A stretch of DNA of 31,042 nucleotides from a virus: positions 1 through 31,042 of IMG/VR virus record IMGVR_UViG_3300025889_000592; one strand, given 5' to 3'. The stretch's first letter is position 1. Each line of letters starts with the position of its first letter. A program made the position numbers and the translations under genes. Shown here in pieces: positions 5,498 to 13,009 of this stretch. The notes beneath the pieces were generated by a model that saw nothing but the letters and a program-made list of their open reading frames with translations, was not told the DNA's origin and did no database searches.

Positions 5498-7923
5498 TCG
5501 GCAAAAAAAATTCGTTAATATCCAAGTCGTTTCCAGATCAACTGGCTAGCGATTCGGAAAAGGCACAGATGGAATTTGGACTACAGGTAGGCCAGGCCAT
5601 CGAGCATGAGTGGTTCAGGTCTTCTGGAGGCTCATGCCGATATTATAACCAGTGGACAGAGTTTCATAAATTGAGATTGTATTCTCGTGGAGAACAATCT
5701 GTGGCTAAGTACAAGAACGAGTTGGCTGTCGATGGAGACCTGTCTTACTTGAATCTTGACTGGACTCCAGTACCCATCATCCCGAAGTTTGTCGACATCG
5801 TCGTAAATGGAATGGCGGATCGCATGTTCAAGGTAAAGGCCCAGTCTCAGGACCCAATCTCTGCTGATCGCAGATCTAAGTTCCAGGAGATGGTAGAGGC
5901 TGATATGATTGCCAAAGAGATGCTGGACGAGGTGAAGGCTAATTTTGGCGTCGACGCATTTAATGTGCCACAGGACGACGTTCCTATGAACCAGGAAGAG
6001 ATGAATCTCTACATGCAGCTAAATTACAAGCCAGCCATAGAGATTGCGGCTGAGCAGGCAATTGACACTGTACTGAAAGAGAATAACTACGACAACGTTC
6101 GTACTCAGTTTGATACCGACTTAACCGTTCTTGGTATTGGAGCAGCTAAACACTCTTTCTCAATCAACAACGGAATCAAGGTAGAATACGTGGATCCAGC
6201 AAATTTGATCTACAGCTACACCGAGTCTCCAACGTTCAACGATGCTTTCTATTTTGGAGAAGTAAAGAACGTACATATAACTGAGCTCAAGAAGATCGAC
6301 CCAACACTGACAAAACAAGATCTAGAGGAGATTCGCAAAGTTGGATCTGGATGGTGGGATAAATACCCAGCAGCAAAAGCTTATAGGGACGACCTGTTTG
6401 CTCAGGACACAATCCCATTGTTGTTCTTTAGCTACAAGACAGACAAGAAGTTTGTCTACAAAAAGAAGTACCTAGAGAATGGAGGAGAGCGTGTAATCGA
6501 AAAAGATGACTCGTTTGAGGCAGAAGGAGAAGAGGGACGTTTCGAAAGAATTGAAAAGCGCATTGATGTATGGTATGATGGAGTGATGGTTTTGGGTGGA
6601 AACAAAATGTTGAAATGGGAGCTCCAGGAAAACATGGTTCGACCAAAGTCTGCATCACAGTATTCATTCCCAACATACATTGTTTGTGCACCTAAGATGT
6701 ACAAGGGAACTATAGAGTCTCTGGTACGCAGGATGATAACATTTGCAGACCTGATCCAGATCACACACCTCAAGCTGCAACAAGTAATTGCCAAGATTGT
6801 ACCAGATGGTGTATATATTGACGCAGATGGATTGAATGAGGTAGATCTGGGAAATGGAGCAAACTACAATCCAGAAGACGCACTAAAGCTGTACTTTCAG
6901 ACTGGTAGTGTAATTGGAAGATCTTTCACACAGGAAGGAGAGTTCAACAACGCACGTGTTCCAATCCAAGAGCTTAATGGCAACGCTGGACAGGCAAAGA
7001 TTGCATCTCTTGTCAATACGTACAACCACTACATGTCTATGTTGCGTGACGTTACAGGTCTAAACGAGGCTCGTGACGGATCAGTAATGGACAAGAATAG
7101 CCTTGTTGGCTTGCAGAAGTTGGCAGCAGCTAACAGCAATACTGCTACTCGCCATATCCTATTGGCTTCTTTAGACATCACTAAGCGTATGGCAGAGTGT
7201 TTGTCTCTTCGAATTTCTGACGTTATTGAATATGCAGACTTTGGAGAAGAGTTCGCCATGCAGATTGGCAAATACAACGTAGCTACACTCGACGAGCTTG
7301 ACGACTTGTATATGTATGACTTTGGTATCTTCATTGAACTTTCTCCAGACGAGGAGCAAAAGCAGATGCTTGAGAACAACATTAACATCGCATTACAGCG
7401 TGACCAAATCACCCTGGAGGATGCCATCGACATTCGTCAGGTTCAGAACGTGAAGTTGGCAAATGAGCTGCTCAAGATGAAGCGTCGTCGTAAGGACGAG
7501 AAGGATCGTGAGTACGAGAAGCAGAAGGCCGAGTACGCCACACAGCTCAATATCCAGCAGAGCCAGGCAGCTGCACAAGCAGCCGCTCAGAAGGCCCAGA
7601 TGGAGGCTCAGGCAAAAGCTCAGATCGAGCAACTGAAAGGGCAGATGGAAATGCAAAAGCTTCAACTTGAGACCGAAATGAAAATGAAGTTGATGGAGCA
7701 GGAGTTCCAGTACAACATACAGCTTAGCCAAATGAATGGTCAAATCTTGACGGATCGCGACAAGATGAAAGAGGGCGAGAAAAAGAATCGCCAGGACCGA
7801 AACAACTCACAACAAAGCAAGTTAATTGATCAACGTCAAGGCAAGAAAGCGCCCGTCAACTTTGAGTCTAGCAATGACCACCTCACTGGTGGGGCTGGAC
7901 TGGGCGAATTTGAGCCAAGATAA
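5494..7923 (+). CDS. portal protein
   Basis: 809 residues, coupled to the terminase by ATGA and followed by scaffold and capsid genes, which is the portal position. The sequence starts with a polar arm, then HKLRLYSRGEQS and VPIIPKFVDIVVNGMADRMF, typical of portal N-terminal regions in which the chain wraps into the crown and wing. Mid-protein segments such as GSVIGRSFTQEGEFN and VTGLNEARDGSVMDKNS resemble conserved portal stem and channel regions of Bacteroidota podoviruses. Residues about 680-755 are a long Gln/Ala/Met/Lys-rich helix (AAQAAAQKAQMEAQAKAQ), a likely barrel or internal coiled coil. The length (about 800) equals that of crAss-like portals. The dodecamer would form the DNA entry pore at one vertex. 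Confidence 0.88.
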   Translation: MIGKKNSLISKSFPDQLASDSEKAQMEFGLQVGQAIEHEWFRSSGGSCRYYNQWTEFHKLRLYSRGEQSVAKYKNELAVDGDLSYLNLDWTPVPIIPKFVDIVVNGMADRMFKVKAQSQDPISADRRSKFQEMVEADMIAKEMLDEVKANFGVDAFNVPQDDVPMNQEEMNLYMQLNYKPAIEIAAEQAIDTVLKENNYDNVRTQFDTDLTVLGIGAAKHSFSINNGIKVEYVDPANLIYSYTESPTFNDAFYFGEVKNVHITELKKIDPTLTKQDLEEIRKVGSGWWDKYPAAKAYRDDLFAQDTIPLLFFSYKTDKKFVYKKKYLENGGERVIEKDDSFEAEGEEGRFERIEKRIDVWYDGVMVLGGNKMLKWELQENMVRPKSASQYSFPTYIVCAPKMYKGTIESLVRRMITFADLIQITHLKLQQVIAKIVPDGVYIDADGLNEVDLGNGANYNPEDALKLYFQTGSVIGRSFTQEGEFNNARVPIQELNGNAGQAKIASLVNTYNHYMSMLRDVTGLNEARDGSVMDKNSLVGLQKLAAANSNTATRHILLASLDITKRMAECLSLRISDVIEYADFGEEFAMQIGKYNVATLDELDDLYMYDFGIFIELSPDEEQKQMLENNINIALQRDQITLEDAIDIRQVQNVKLANELLKMKRRRKDEKDREYEKQKAEYATQLNIQQSQAAAQAAAQKAQMEAQAKAQIEQLKGQMEMQKLQLETEMKMKLMEQEFQYNIQLSQMNGQILTDRDKMKEGEKKNRQDRNNSQQSKLIDQRQGKKAPVNFESSNDHLTGGAGLGEFEPR

Positions 7924-7929
7924 AATCAC

Positions 7930-7937
7930 TATATTTG
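7930..7937 (+). promoter_or_regulatory. -7 promoter box TATATTTG with upstream TTTG, capsid operon
   Basis: TATATTTG matches TAnnTTTG, and a TTTG lies 17 nt upstream at 7909-7912, so both Bacteroidota promoter elements may be present. The ATG of the scaffold gene is 18 nt downstream, leaving an A/T-rich leader of about 12 nt. The promoter sits between the portal and scaffold genes. Confidence 0.7.
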
Positions 7938-7955
7938 CATAAATAAAATTTAATT

Positions 7956-9116
7956 ATGGAAAATTTCAAAGTAAAAGAAGTTTCCGCCGAAGAAGAAAAA
8001 TCAGTACAGGAAGTTGAAGAGCAATTGCTTGCAAACTCCGAAACTGAGTTCAAAGGAGAGGAAGCCAAAAGCGATGACGGATCGCTAAAAATCGACCTTA
8101 GGAGTAAACCTTCTGAGGAAGAAGAAACTCCAGAAACCAATACCGAAGAGGTTGAGGAAGATGGAGAGCCTTTGGAAGACATTGAGGACGAGGTAAAAGA
8201 CGGGCCAATGTCGGACGAGGTCGTTCTAAATTATTTGAAGGAAAAGTACAATCTTGACCTTTCTTCGCTAGAGCAAGTCAACAAGAAGGAAGAACTTCCA
8301 TCTGACGTTGAGGCGTTCTTGAAGTACAGAAGGGAGACAGGACGAGGTATGGAGGACTACTTGGCATTGAACCAAGACTTCAGCAAGATGAGCGAGACTG
8401 ATCTGCTGCGTTCCTATATTAAGTCCGAGAACCCAGAGTATGATTCTGAGGACATCGATTTCGAAATGGAGGCGTTTGCCTACGATGAGGATGTTGATGA
8501 CGCAAAGGATATCAAAAGGGCAAAATTGGAAAAGAAAAAAACAATCGCAAAAGCTCGGAAGTATTTCGAAGATCAGAAGAGTCAGTACCTAACGAAAGTG
8601 GAGTCCACTTCAAACACGGTAGACCCTGAAGTTCTGAGAGCAGCAGAAGAGTATAAGCGTTTGAGTTTAGAGTCCGAAAATGCACAAAGCGAAAACATGA
8701 AGCGGCACAACTCGTTCAAGCAGAAGACAGAGGAGTTTTTCTCAAGCAAATTTGAAGGTTTCAAATACAAGGTTGGGGATAATGAGTTTGTTTATAAGCC
8801 TGGCGATGTCGACAAAGTGAAAAATCGTCAGATGGACGTCAATAACTTCTTTAGCAAGTTTCTTGATAAGGATGGTTACTTGACTGACGCTGCCGAGTAT
8901 CACAAGGCAATTGCTACCGCTATGAACCCAGACGCCATCGCCAAGTTCTTCTACGAGAAGGGCAAATCGGAGGCTGTCGAGAATTTGAGCAAGGAGAGCA
9001 AGAACGTCAAAATGGATGTTCGTCAAGCCTCACAAGTATCATCTAATTTCTCTGGTATTCGTGTTTCTGCTCTTGATTCAAGTTCGGGCAATAGGCTAAG
9101 AATAAAAAAACGATAA
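7956..9116 (+). CDS. capsid scaffolding-type protein
   Basis: 386 residues immediately upstream of the major capsid gene. The N-terminal 75 residues are extremely acidic (many Glu and Asp runs around EEEETPETNTEEVEEDGE). The centre is helical and charged (KDIKRAKLEKKKTIAKARKY, EEYKRLSLESENAQSEN). The end is basic (SSSGNRLRIKKR), a typical capsid-binding tail. Acidic disordered N-terminus, helical core and basic C-terminus, together with position, fit a scaffolding protein that directs procapsid assembly and is then lost. No protease motif is seen, so it is not obviously a protease-scaffold fusion. The gene has its own promoter at 7930-7937. Confidence 0.75.
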   Translation: MENFKVKEVSAEEEKSVQEVEEQLLANSETEFKGEEAKSDDGSLKIDLRSKPSEEEETPETNTEEVEEDGEPLEDIEDEVKDGPMSDEVVLNYLKEKYNLDLSSLEQVNKKEELPSDVEAFLKYRRETGRGMEDYLALNQDFSKMSETDLLRSYIKSENPEYDSEDIDFEMEAFAYDEDVDDAKDIKRAKLEKKKTIAKARKYFEDQKSQYLTKVESTSNTVDPEVLRAAEEYKRLSLESENAQSENMKRHNSFKQKTEEFFSSKFEGFKYKVGDNEFVYKPGDVDKVKNRQMDVNNFFSKFLDKDGYLTDAAEYHKAIATAMNPDAIAKFFYEKGKSEAVENLSKESKNVKMDVRQASQVSSNFSGIRVSALDSSSGNRLRIKKR

Positions 9117-9136
9117 CTTAAAAACTTAAAAACTTA
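9115..9136 (+). repeat. tandem AAAACTTA repeat in the capsid-gene leader
   Basis: The 25-nt gap before the capsid gene contains two perfect tandem copies of AAAACTTA (9121-9128, 9129-9136), preceded by a truncated copy AACTTA (9115-9120). The gap is unstructured and A-rich with no Shine-Dalgarno motif, the kind of leader favoured by strongly translated Bacteroidota genes. It may help recruit ribosomes. Confidence 0.8.
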
Positions 9137-9141
9137 CAACT

Positions 9142-10536
9142 ATGGCAGGTTCATTAGGAGGTTCTTTTAGCCTCACCCCCAGTTCTACTAAAACAACTGG
9201 TACGTACAATTACATCAGCTCAGCTGATTTTAACTTCTTGAATCAGTATCTTCCCGATACCTACGAGAAAGAATTCGAGCGTTACGGTAACCGTTCCGTC
9301 GCTTCTTTCTTGCGTATGGTTGGTGCTGAGTTGCCCTCTAACTCTGACATGATCAAATGGACAGAGCAAGGTCGTTTGCACACTCAGTACACCGGAGTTA
9401 CTGCTAAAGCTGCTGGTTTCTCTAGCGGTTCTCAAACCTTCACTGTTGCTGCTACTGCTTGCAACTTCCGTGTTGGCCAAACCGTTATCTTGAGCTCAGC
9501 TACCGATGCAGAAACTAAAAAAGGTATTGTAACTGCTGTTTCTGGTGCAGACTTCACTGTAGCTTACTACACTGAAGAGACTGCTGCTCCTTTCACAGTT
9601 TCTACTACTACTGACATCGTAGCTTATGTTTACGGTTCTGAATTCCAAAAAGGCACCAACGGAATGGTTGGCGCTTTGGAAGCTGACGTTGACATCTTCG
9701 AGAACAGCCCCATCATCATCAAAGACAAATATGCTATTAGCGGTTCTGACATGGCTCAGATCGGCTGGGTAGAAGTTGCTACTGACAGCGGTACCGGTTA
9801 CTTGTGGTACTTGAAGTCTGAGCACGAGACTCGTTTGCGTTTCGAAGACTACTTGGAGATGGCTATGATCGAAGGCGTTTACGCTGATGCTACTCCTACC
9901 GCTACTAACGGTGCTATTGACAATGGCTACAAAGGAACCGAAGGTTTGTTTGCTGCTATCGAGAGCCGTGGTAACGTATGGTCTGGTGGAAACCCTGACG
10001 TCTTGGGCGAGTTTGACGAAATCATCGTTCGCTTGGACAAGCAAGGTTCTATTCAGGAGAACGTATTGTTCGTAAACCGCGCATTTAGCTTTACCATCGA
10101 CGACATGTTGGCTCAACAAAACAGCTACGGTACTGGTGGAACTAGCTACGGTTTGTTCGACAATGACGAGCAAATGGCTTTGAACTTGGGCTTCTCTGGC
10201 TTCAAGCGTGGCTATGAGTTCTACAAGACCGACTGGAAATACTTGAACGACGCTACTTTGCGTGGTGGTATTACCAACGACAACGTAAACGGTGTATTGG
10301 TTCCTGCTGGTACCACTACTGTTTATGACATGGTTTTGGGTAAGAATGCTCAACGTCCTTTCTTGCACGTGCGTTACCGCGCTAGCGAGACTGAGGATCG
10401 TCGTATGAAGACTTGGTTGACTGGTGGCGCCGGTGGTGCTAGCAACAGCGACTTGGACGCTATGGAGGTTCACTTCTTGTCTGAGCGTGCTTTGTGCACC
10501 ATGGGAGCTAACAACTTCTTCCTGTTCAAAGGTTAA
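9142..10536 (+). CDS. major capsid protein
   Basis: 464 residues. The call rests on position after portal and scaffold, size, and very strong codon bias: all 18 arginines are CGT or CGC, and GCT, GGT, ACT and TTG dominate, unlike neighbouring genes. The N-terminal arm contains YISSADFNFLNQYLPD and ERYGNRSVASFLRMVGAELP, a pattern of HK97-type capsid proteins in Bacteroidota phages. Residues about 97-165 are Thr/Val-rich beta with VGQTVILSS and KGIVTAVSGADFTV, probably an inserted beta-barrel in the outer loop. The middle and end (ESRGNVWSGG, FVNRAFSFTIDDML, LTGGAGGASNSDLDAMEVHF) fit the P- and A-domains. It is preceded by an A-rich leader and followed by a strong terminator. Confidence 0.88.
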   Translation: MAGSLGGSFSLTPSSTKTTGTYNYISSADFNFLNQYLPDTYEKEFERYGNRSVASFLRMVGAELPSNSDMIKWTEQGRLHTQYTGVTAKAAGFSSGSQTFTVAATACNFRVGQTVILSSATDAETKKGIVTAVSGADFTVAYYTEETAAPFTVSTTTDIVAYVYGSEFQKGTNGMVGALEADVDIFENSPIIIKDKYAISGSDMAQIGWVEVATDSGTGYLWYLKSEHETRLRFEDYLEMAMIEGVYADATPTATNGAIDNGYKGTEGLFAAIESRGNVWSGGNPDVLGEFDEIIVRLDKQGSIQENVLFVNRAFSFTIDDMLAQQNSYGTGGTSYGLFDNDEQMALNLGFSGFKRGYEFYKTDWKYLNDATLRGGITNDNVNGVLVPAGTTTVYDMVLGKNAQRPFLHVRYRASETEDRRMKTWLTGGAGGASNSDLDAMEVHFLSERALCTMGANNFFLFKG

Positions 10537-10548
10537 GACCTAATGAAT

Positions 10549-10579
10549 GGGGGAGGGTAACTCCTCCCCCTTCTTTTTT
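10549..10579 (+). terminator. strong rho-independent terminator after the capsid gene
   Basis: An 8-bp G/C-rich stem (10549-10556 with 10563-10570), a 6-nt loop, then TTC and six T. It starts 12 nt after the capsid stop and should end most scaffold-capsid transcripts. Confidence 0.9.
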
Positions 10580-10604
10580 AAAATATAATTAAAACAATAA
10601 TAAA

Positions 10605-11327
10605 ATGGAACTTAAAGATCGAGTATACATACTCAAATCAAAGACAACACCGCTGAGCTTTACGCTTCAGTCAAAACACTCAAACCGCTCTCCTTTGCTT
10701 TATTTCGATGGCAAAGTGAATCGTGAAATGCGCTACGCTAGAAACCAACGATCAATCTTCGTTGACGAGCAAGACCAGCACGCGCTTCTAAGTCACATCG
10801 TATTTGAAAACGGAGTGCTTAGAGTACCAAAGACAGACACAGTCTTAAACGAATTCTTAGTAAAACACCCTAAGTTTGGTAAGGTATTTATCGAGCTAAA
10901 CCACGAGGCCGATGCAGAGAAGGACCTTGAGCGTTTGGACGCAGAGGTAGACGCATTGATCGCTGCAAAGGGTCTTTCAATTGAGAAGGCAGAGAGCATC
11001 GTTCGCATTGGTCTTGGAGCCAATACAAAGCGCATGTCTTCGGCTGAAATTCGTCGTGATGTATTGATGTTTGCACGTCAATCACCCGTTCAATTCCTGG
11101 AGATGCTTGATGACCCAGACTTGCAACTTGACGACGATGCTAGTCAGTTCATTGACGCTGGCTTGATTTCAATTAGGCGCAACGGAGACATTTACTTCAA
11201 CACAGAAGGAAACAAGAAGAAAATCGCATCTACACCGTACGGGGAAGACCCTGTAGATGTTCTATCGTCTTGGCTGATGACCGACGAGGGACAAGAAGCA
11301 CATAAGATGCTTAAAGACCTGTTGTAA
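10605..11327 (+). CDS. conserved-type phage protein downstream of the capsid gene, 240 aa
   Basis: 240 residues starting MELKDRVYILKSK, after an A-rich leader of about 25 nt. The N-terminal third is beta-like and basic (LSFTLQSKHSNRSPLLYFDG). Residues about 100-160 are helical and acidic (EADAEKDLERLDAEVDALIAAKG, MSSAEIRRDVLMFARQSP), and the C-terminus is mixed, ending WLMTDEGQEAHKMLKDLL. Position between capsid and neck genes suggests a head or neck assembly factor, or a minor virion component. I do not recognise a named family. It lies between two terminators (10549-10579 and 11350-11380) with no visible promoter of its own, so it may be expressed only by read-through from the capsid operon. 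Confidence 0.8.
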   Translation: MELKDRVYILKSKTTPLSFTLQSKHSNRSPLLYFDGKVNREMRYARNQRSIFVDEQDQHALLSHIVFENGVLRVPKTDTVLNEFLVKHPKFGKVFIELNHEADAEKDLERLDAEVDALIAAKGLSIEKAESIVRIGLGANTKRMSSAEIRRDVLMFARQSPVQFLEMLDDPDLQLDDDASQFIDAGLISIRRNGDIYFNTEGNKKKIASTPYGEDPVDVLSSWLMTDEGQEAHKMLKDLL

Positions 11328-11349
11328 TTTCATTGCCAAATAAGGGGAG

Positions 11350-11380
11350 ACGCCAGTTTTTATTAAGCTGGCGTTTTTTT
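11350..11380 (+). terminator. rho-independent terminator before the neck/tail operon
   Basis: A 7-bp stem (ACGCCAG 11350-11356 with CTGGCGT 11368-11374) with an 11-nt A/T loop, followed by a run of seven T (11374-11380). It closes the 240-residue gene and touches the next promoter box at 11383. Confidence 0.88.
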
Positions 11381-11382
11381 GT

Positions 11383-11390
11383 TATCTTTG
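11383..11390 (+). promoter_or_regulatory. -7 promoter box TATCTTTG of the neck/tail operon
   Basis: TATCTTTG matches TAnnTTTG, three bases after the terminator T-run and 7 nt before the ATG at 11398. Transcription should start essentially at the start codon. No -33 TTTG is visible at the expected spacing, which falls inside the hairpin loop. Confidence 0.72.
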
Positions 11391-11397
11391 TGCTACG

Positions 11398-12105
11398 ATG
11401 ATCAACGAAGTAAGAGAGACCGTTATGGCTATCCTAAGCAAGGATAACAACGGCTATATTACGCCGCATGAGTTTAACTTGTTTGCCAAACAGGCTCAGC
11501 TTGATATTTTCGAGGACTATATGTCTCGTCATCAAAAGAATACGTTAGCAACAAACCTGCGACAAAACAATACTGGAGATGGAGATAGGTTGAAGTCTAC
11601 GCAGGAATTGATAGATCGCTTGTCTTCGAACTCGGCACTAACAAACGACACTGGAAGTGATTTTATATTGCCCAGCAACTACTTTACTCTACAAGATGTT
11701 TACTACGGGACAGCACATGTAGAGTATGTGTCAAAGGCTAAGTTGATGATGCTAAACAACTCTAAGTTAACGGCGCCATCAGCTTCATATCCAGCATATA
11801 CATTTGGTGGACAGGACTCTAGCAATAGAGACCTGATAACAGTATACCCAACATCGATCACGTCTGGTGTGTCTGCTTTTTATGTGAGATATCCATCTGA
11901 TCCAAAGTGGACATACGCCACTGTGGGTGGTAACCCATTGTTCAATGCCTCAGCTGTAGACTACCAGGACTTTGAGTTGCCTTTGCAGGACTTCAATGAT
12001 TTAGTAATTAAGATTTGCGCTTACGCAGGAATGAACATACGTGAGGCAGAAATAGTTCAGGCAATGGCTGGTCTAGACCAGGCAAACAAAATGCAAGGAG
12101 AATAA
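11398..12105 (+). CDS. neck/ring-type virion protein, 235 aa (head-tail adaptor candidate)
   Basis: 235 residues. The first 55 residues (INEVRETVMAILSKDNNGY, TPHEFNLFAKQAQLDIFEDY) form a helical block that I recognise as typical of a structural protein found downstream of the capsid gene in crAss-like and related Bacteroidota phages. The middle is beta-rich (FILPSNYFTLQDVYYGTAHVEY; LITVYPTSITSGVSAFYVRY), and a helical segment follows near the end (LQDFNDLVIKICAYAGMNIREAE). By position and style it corresponds to the adaptor or tail-tubular ring that binds the portal and seals the head. It is the first gene of its operon and its mRNA is probably leaderless. The next gene starts after 3 nt. Confidence 0.7.
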   Translation: MINEVRETVMAILSKDNNGYITPHEFNLFAKQAQLDIFEDYMSRHQKNTLATNLRQNNTGDGDRLKSTQELIDRLSSNSALTNDTGSDFILPSNYFTLQDVYYGTAHVEYVSKAKLMMLNNSKLTAPSASYPAYTFGGQDSSNRDLITVYPTSITSGVSAFYVRYPSDPKWTYATVGGNPLFNASAVDYQDFELPLQDFNDLVIKICAYAGMNIREAEIVQAMAGLDQANKMQGE

Positions 12106-12108
12106 TAG

Positions 12109-13008
12109 ATGAGCTACATTAGCAATCAAACATATTATAGCGACCCAGCTAACTACGGCGAACACCAATATGTGTCGCTTTCTGAGATTGTAAACAACTT
12201 CATGCTCATGTATGTTGGCCCAGACGCTCTGGTTGACAATGTTCCTAGGAGTAGAGTTTTGTTTCACGCAAAGAGGGGCATCCAGGAATTAAACTACGAC
12301 GCAGCAAAAAGCTCTCGTGTTGTAGAGATGGAGGTAGGAAGCGATCTTATGATGATCATGCCTCCCGACTTTGTTGAGTACATCAGGGTGTCAGTCTTGG
12401 TCGAGGGACAACTTTACCCTCTACACCAGAATAGCAAAATAAATTATGCCACAGCATATCAGCAGGATTCTAACTTAGACTTCTTGTTTGACGTTGATGG
12501 CAATATCTTGACAGAAGAGTCACAGCTTGATACAGATAGGTTGGCTGGGCTTCCGCAAACGATATACAATGGCCCTGGCGTGTATAATGGAAGGTATGGC
12601 TGGAACATTGACGGTGACTGGTACTTTGGATTTACTGTTGGGGGGTACTATGGCATCGATCCATCTGAGGCTAATCAGAATGATTCATTCAGGATCAACA
12701 AGCAGGCTGGAGTGATTAACTTTAGCTCTGGTGTTTCTGGAAAGAGGATTGTACTAGAGTACTTGTCAGATGGCCTTGAAAATGGCGATGATACACAAGT
12801 CAAGGTACACAAGTTTGCAGAAGAATACCTGTACGCTTACATCAGATACGCGATCTTGAATAACAAGTTTGGAGTTCAAGAGTACGTTGTAAATAGGGCG
12901 AAGAAAGAAAAAACTAGCTTGCTTCGTAATGCTAAAATAAGGTTGAGCAATTTGAAGGCTGGGCGCTTATTGATGGTGTTGCGTGGCAGAGACAAGTGGA
13001 TAAAGTAA
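12109..13008 (+). CDS. neck/ring-type virion protein, 299 aa (tail-tubular-like)
   Basis: 299 residues. The N-terminal block (YVSLSEIVNNFMLMYVGPDA, then SRVLFHAKRGIQELNYDA) is a motif pair I know from ring/tail-tubular proteins of crAss-like and other Bacteroidota podoviruses. It is followed by a beta segment reading MEVGSDLMMIMPPDFVEYIR. Residues about 150-200 are Gly/Tyr-rich (YNGPGVYNGRYGWNIDGDW). Near the end, helices (FAEEYLYAYIRYAILNNKF, RRAKKEKTSLLRNAK type) fit a ring subunit interface. An AGGAG at 12096-12100 lies 8 nt before the ATG, one of the few Shine-Dalgarno-like sites in the window. It probably stacks with the preceding protein between portal and tail hub. Confidence 0.75.
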   Translation: MSYISNQTYYSDPANYGEHQYVSLSEIVNNFMLMYVGPDALVDNVPRSRVLFHAKRGIQELNYDAAKSSRVVEMEVGSDLMMIMPPDFVEYIRVSVLVEGQLYPLHQNSKINYATAYQQDSNLDFLFDVDGNILTEESQLDTDRLAGLPQTIYNGPGVYNGRYGWNIDGDWYFGFTVGGYYGIDPSEANQNDSFRINKQAGVINFSSGVSGKRIVLEYLSDGLENGDDTQVKVHKFAEEYLYAYIRYAILNNKFGVQEYVVNRAKKEKTSLLRNAKIRLSNLKAGRLLMVLRGRDKWIK

Positions 13009-13009
13009 T

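Noticed and set aside
9496-10473. Long open frame (325 codons) on the - strand across the capsid gene
   Set aside because: The biased codons of the capsid gene (few codons whose complement is a stop) keep the antisense frame open. Its translation is a low-complexity Val/Ser/Thr sequence with no start signal or domain.
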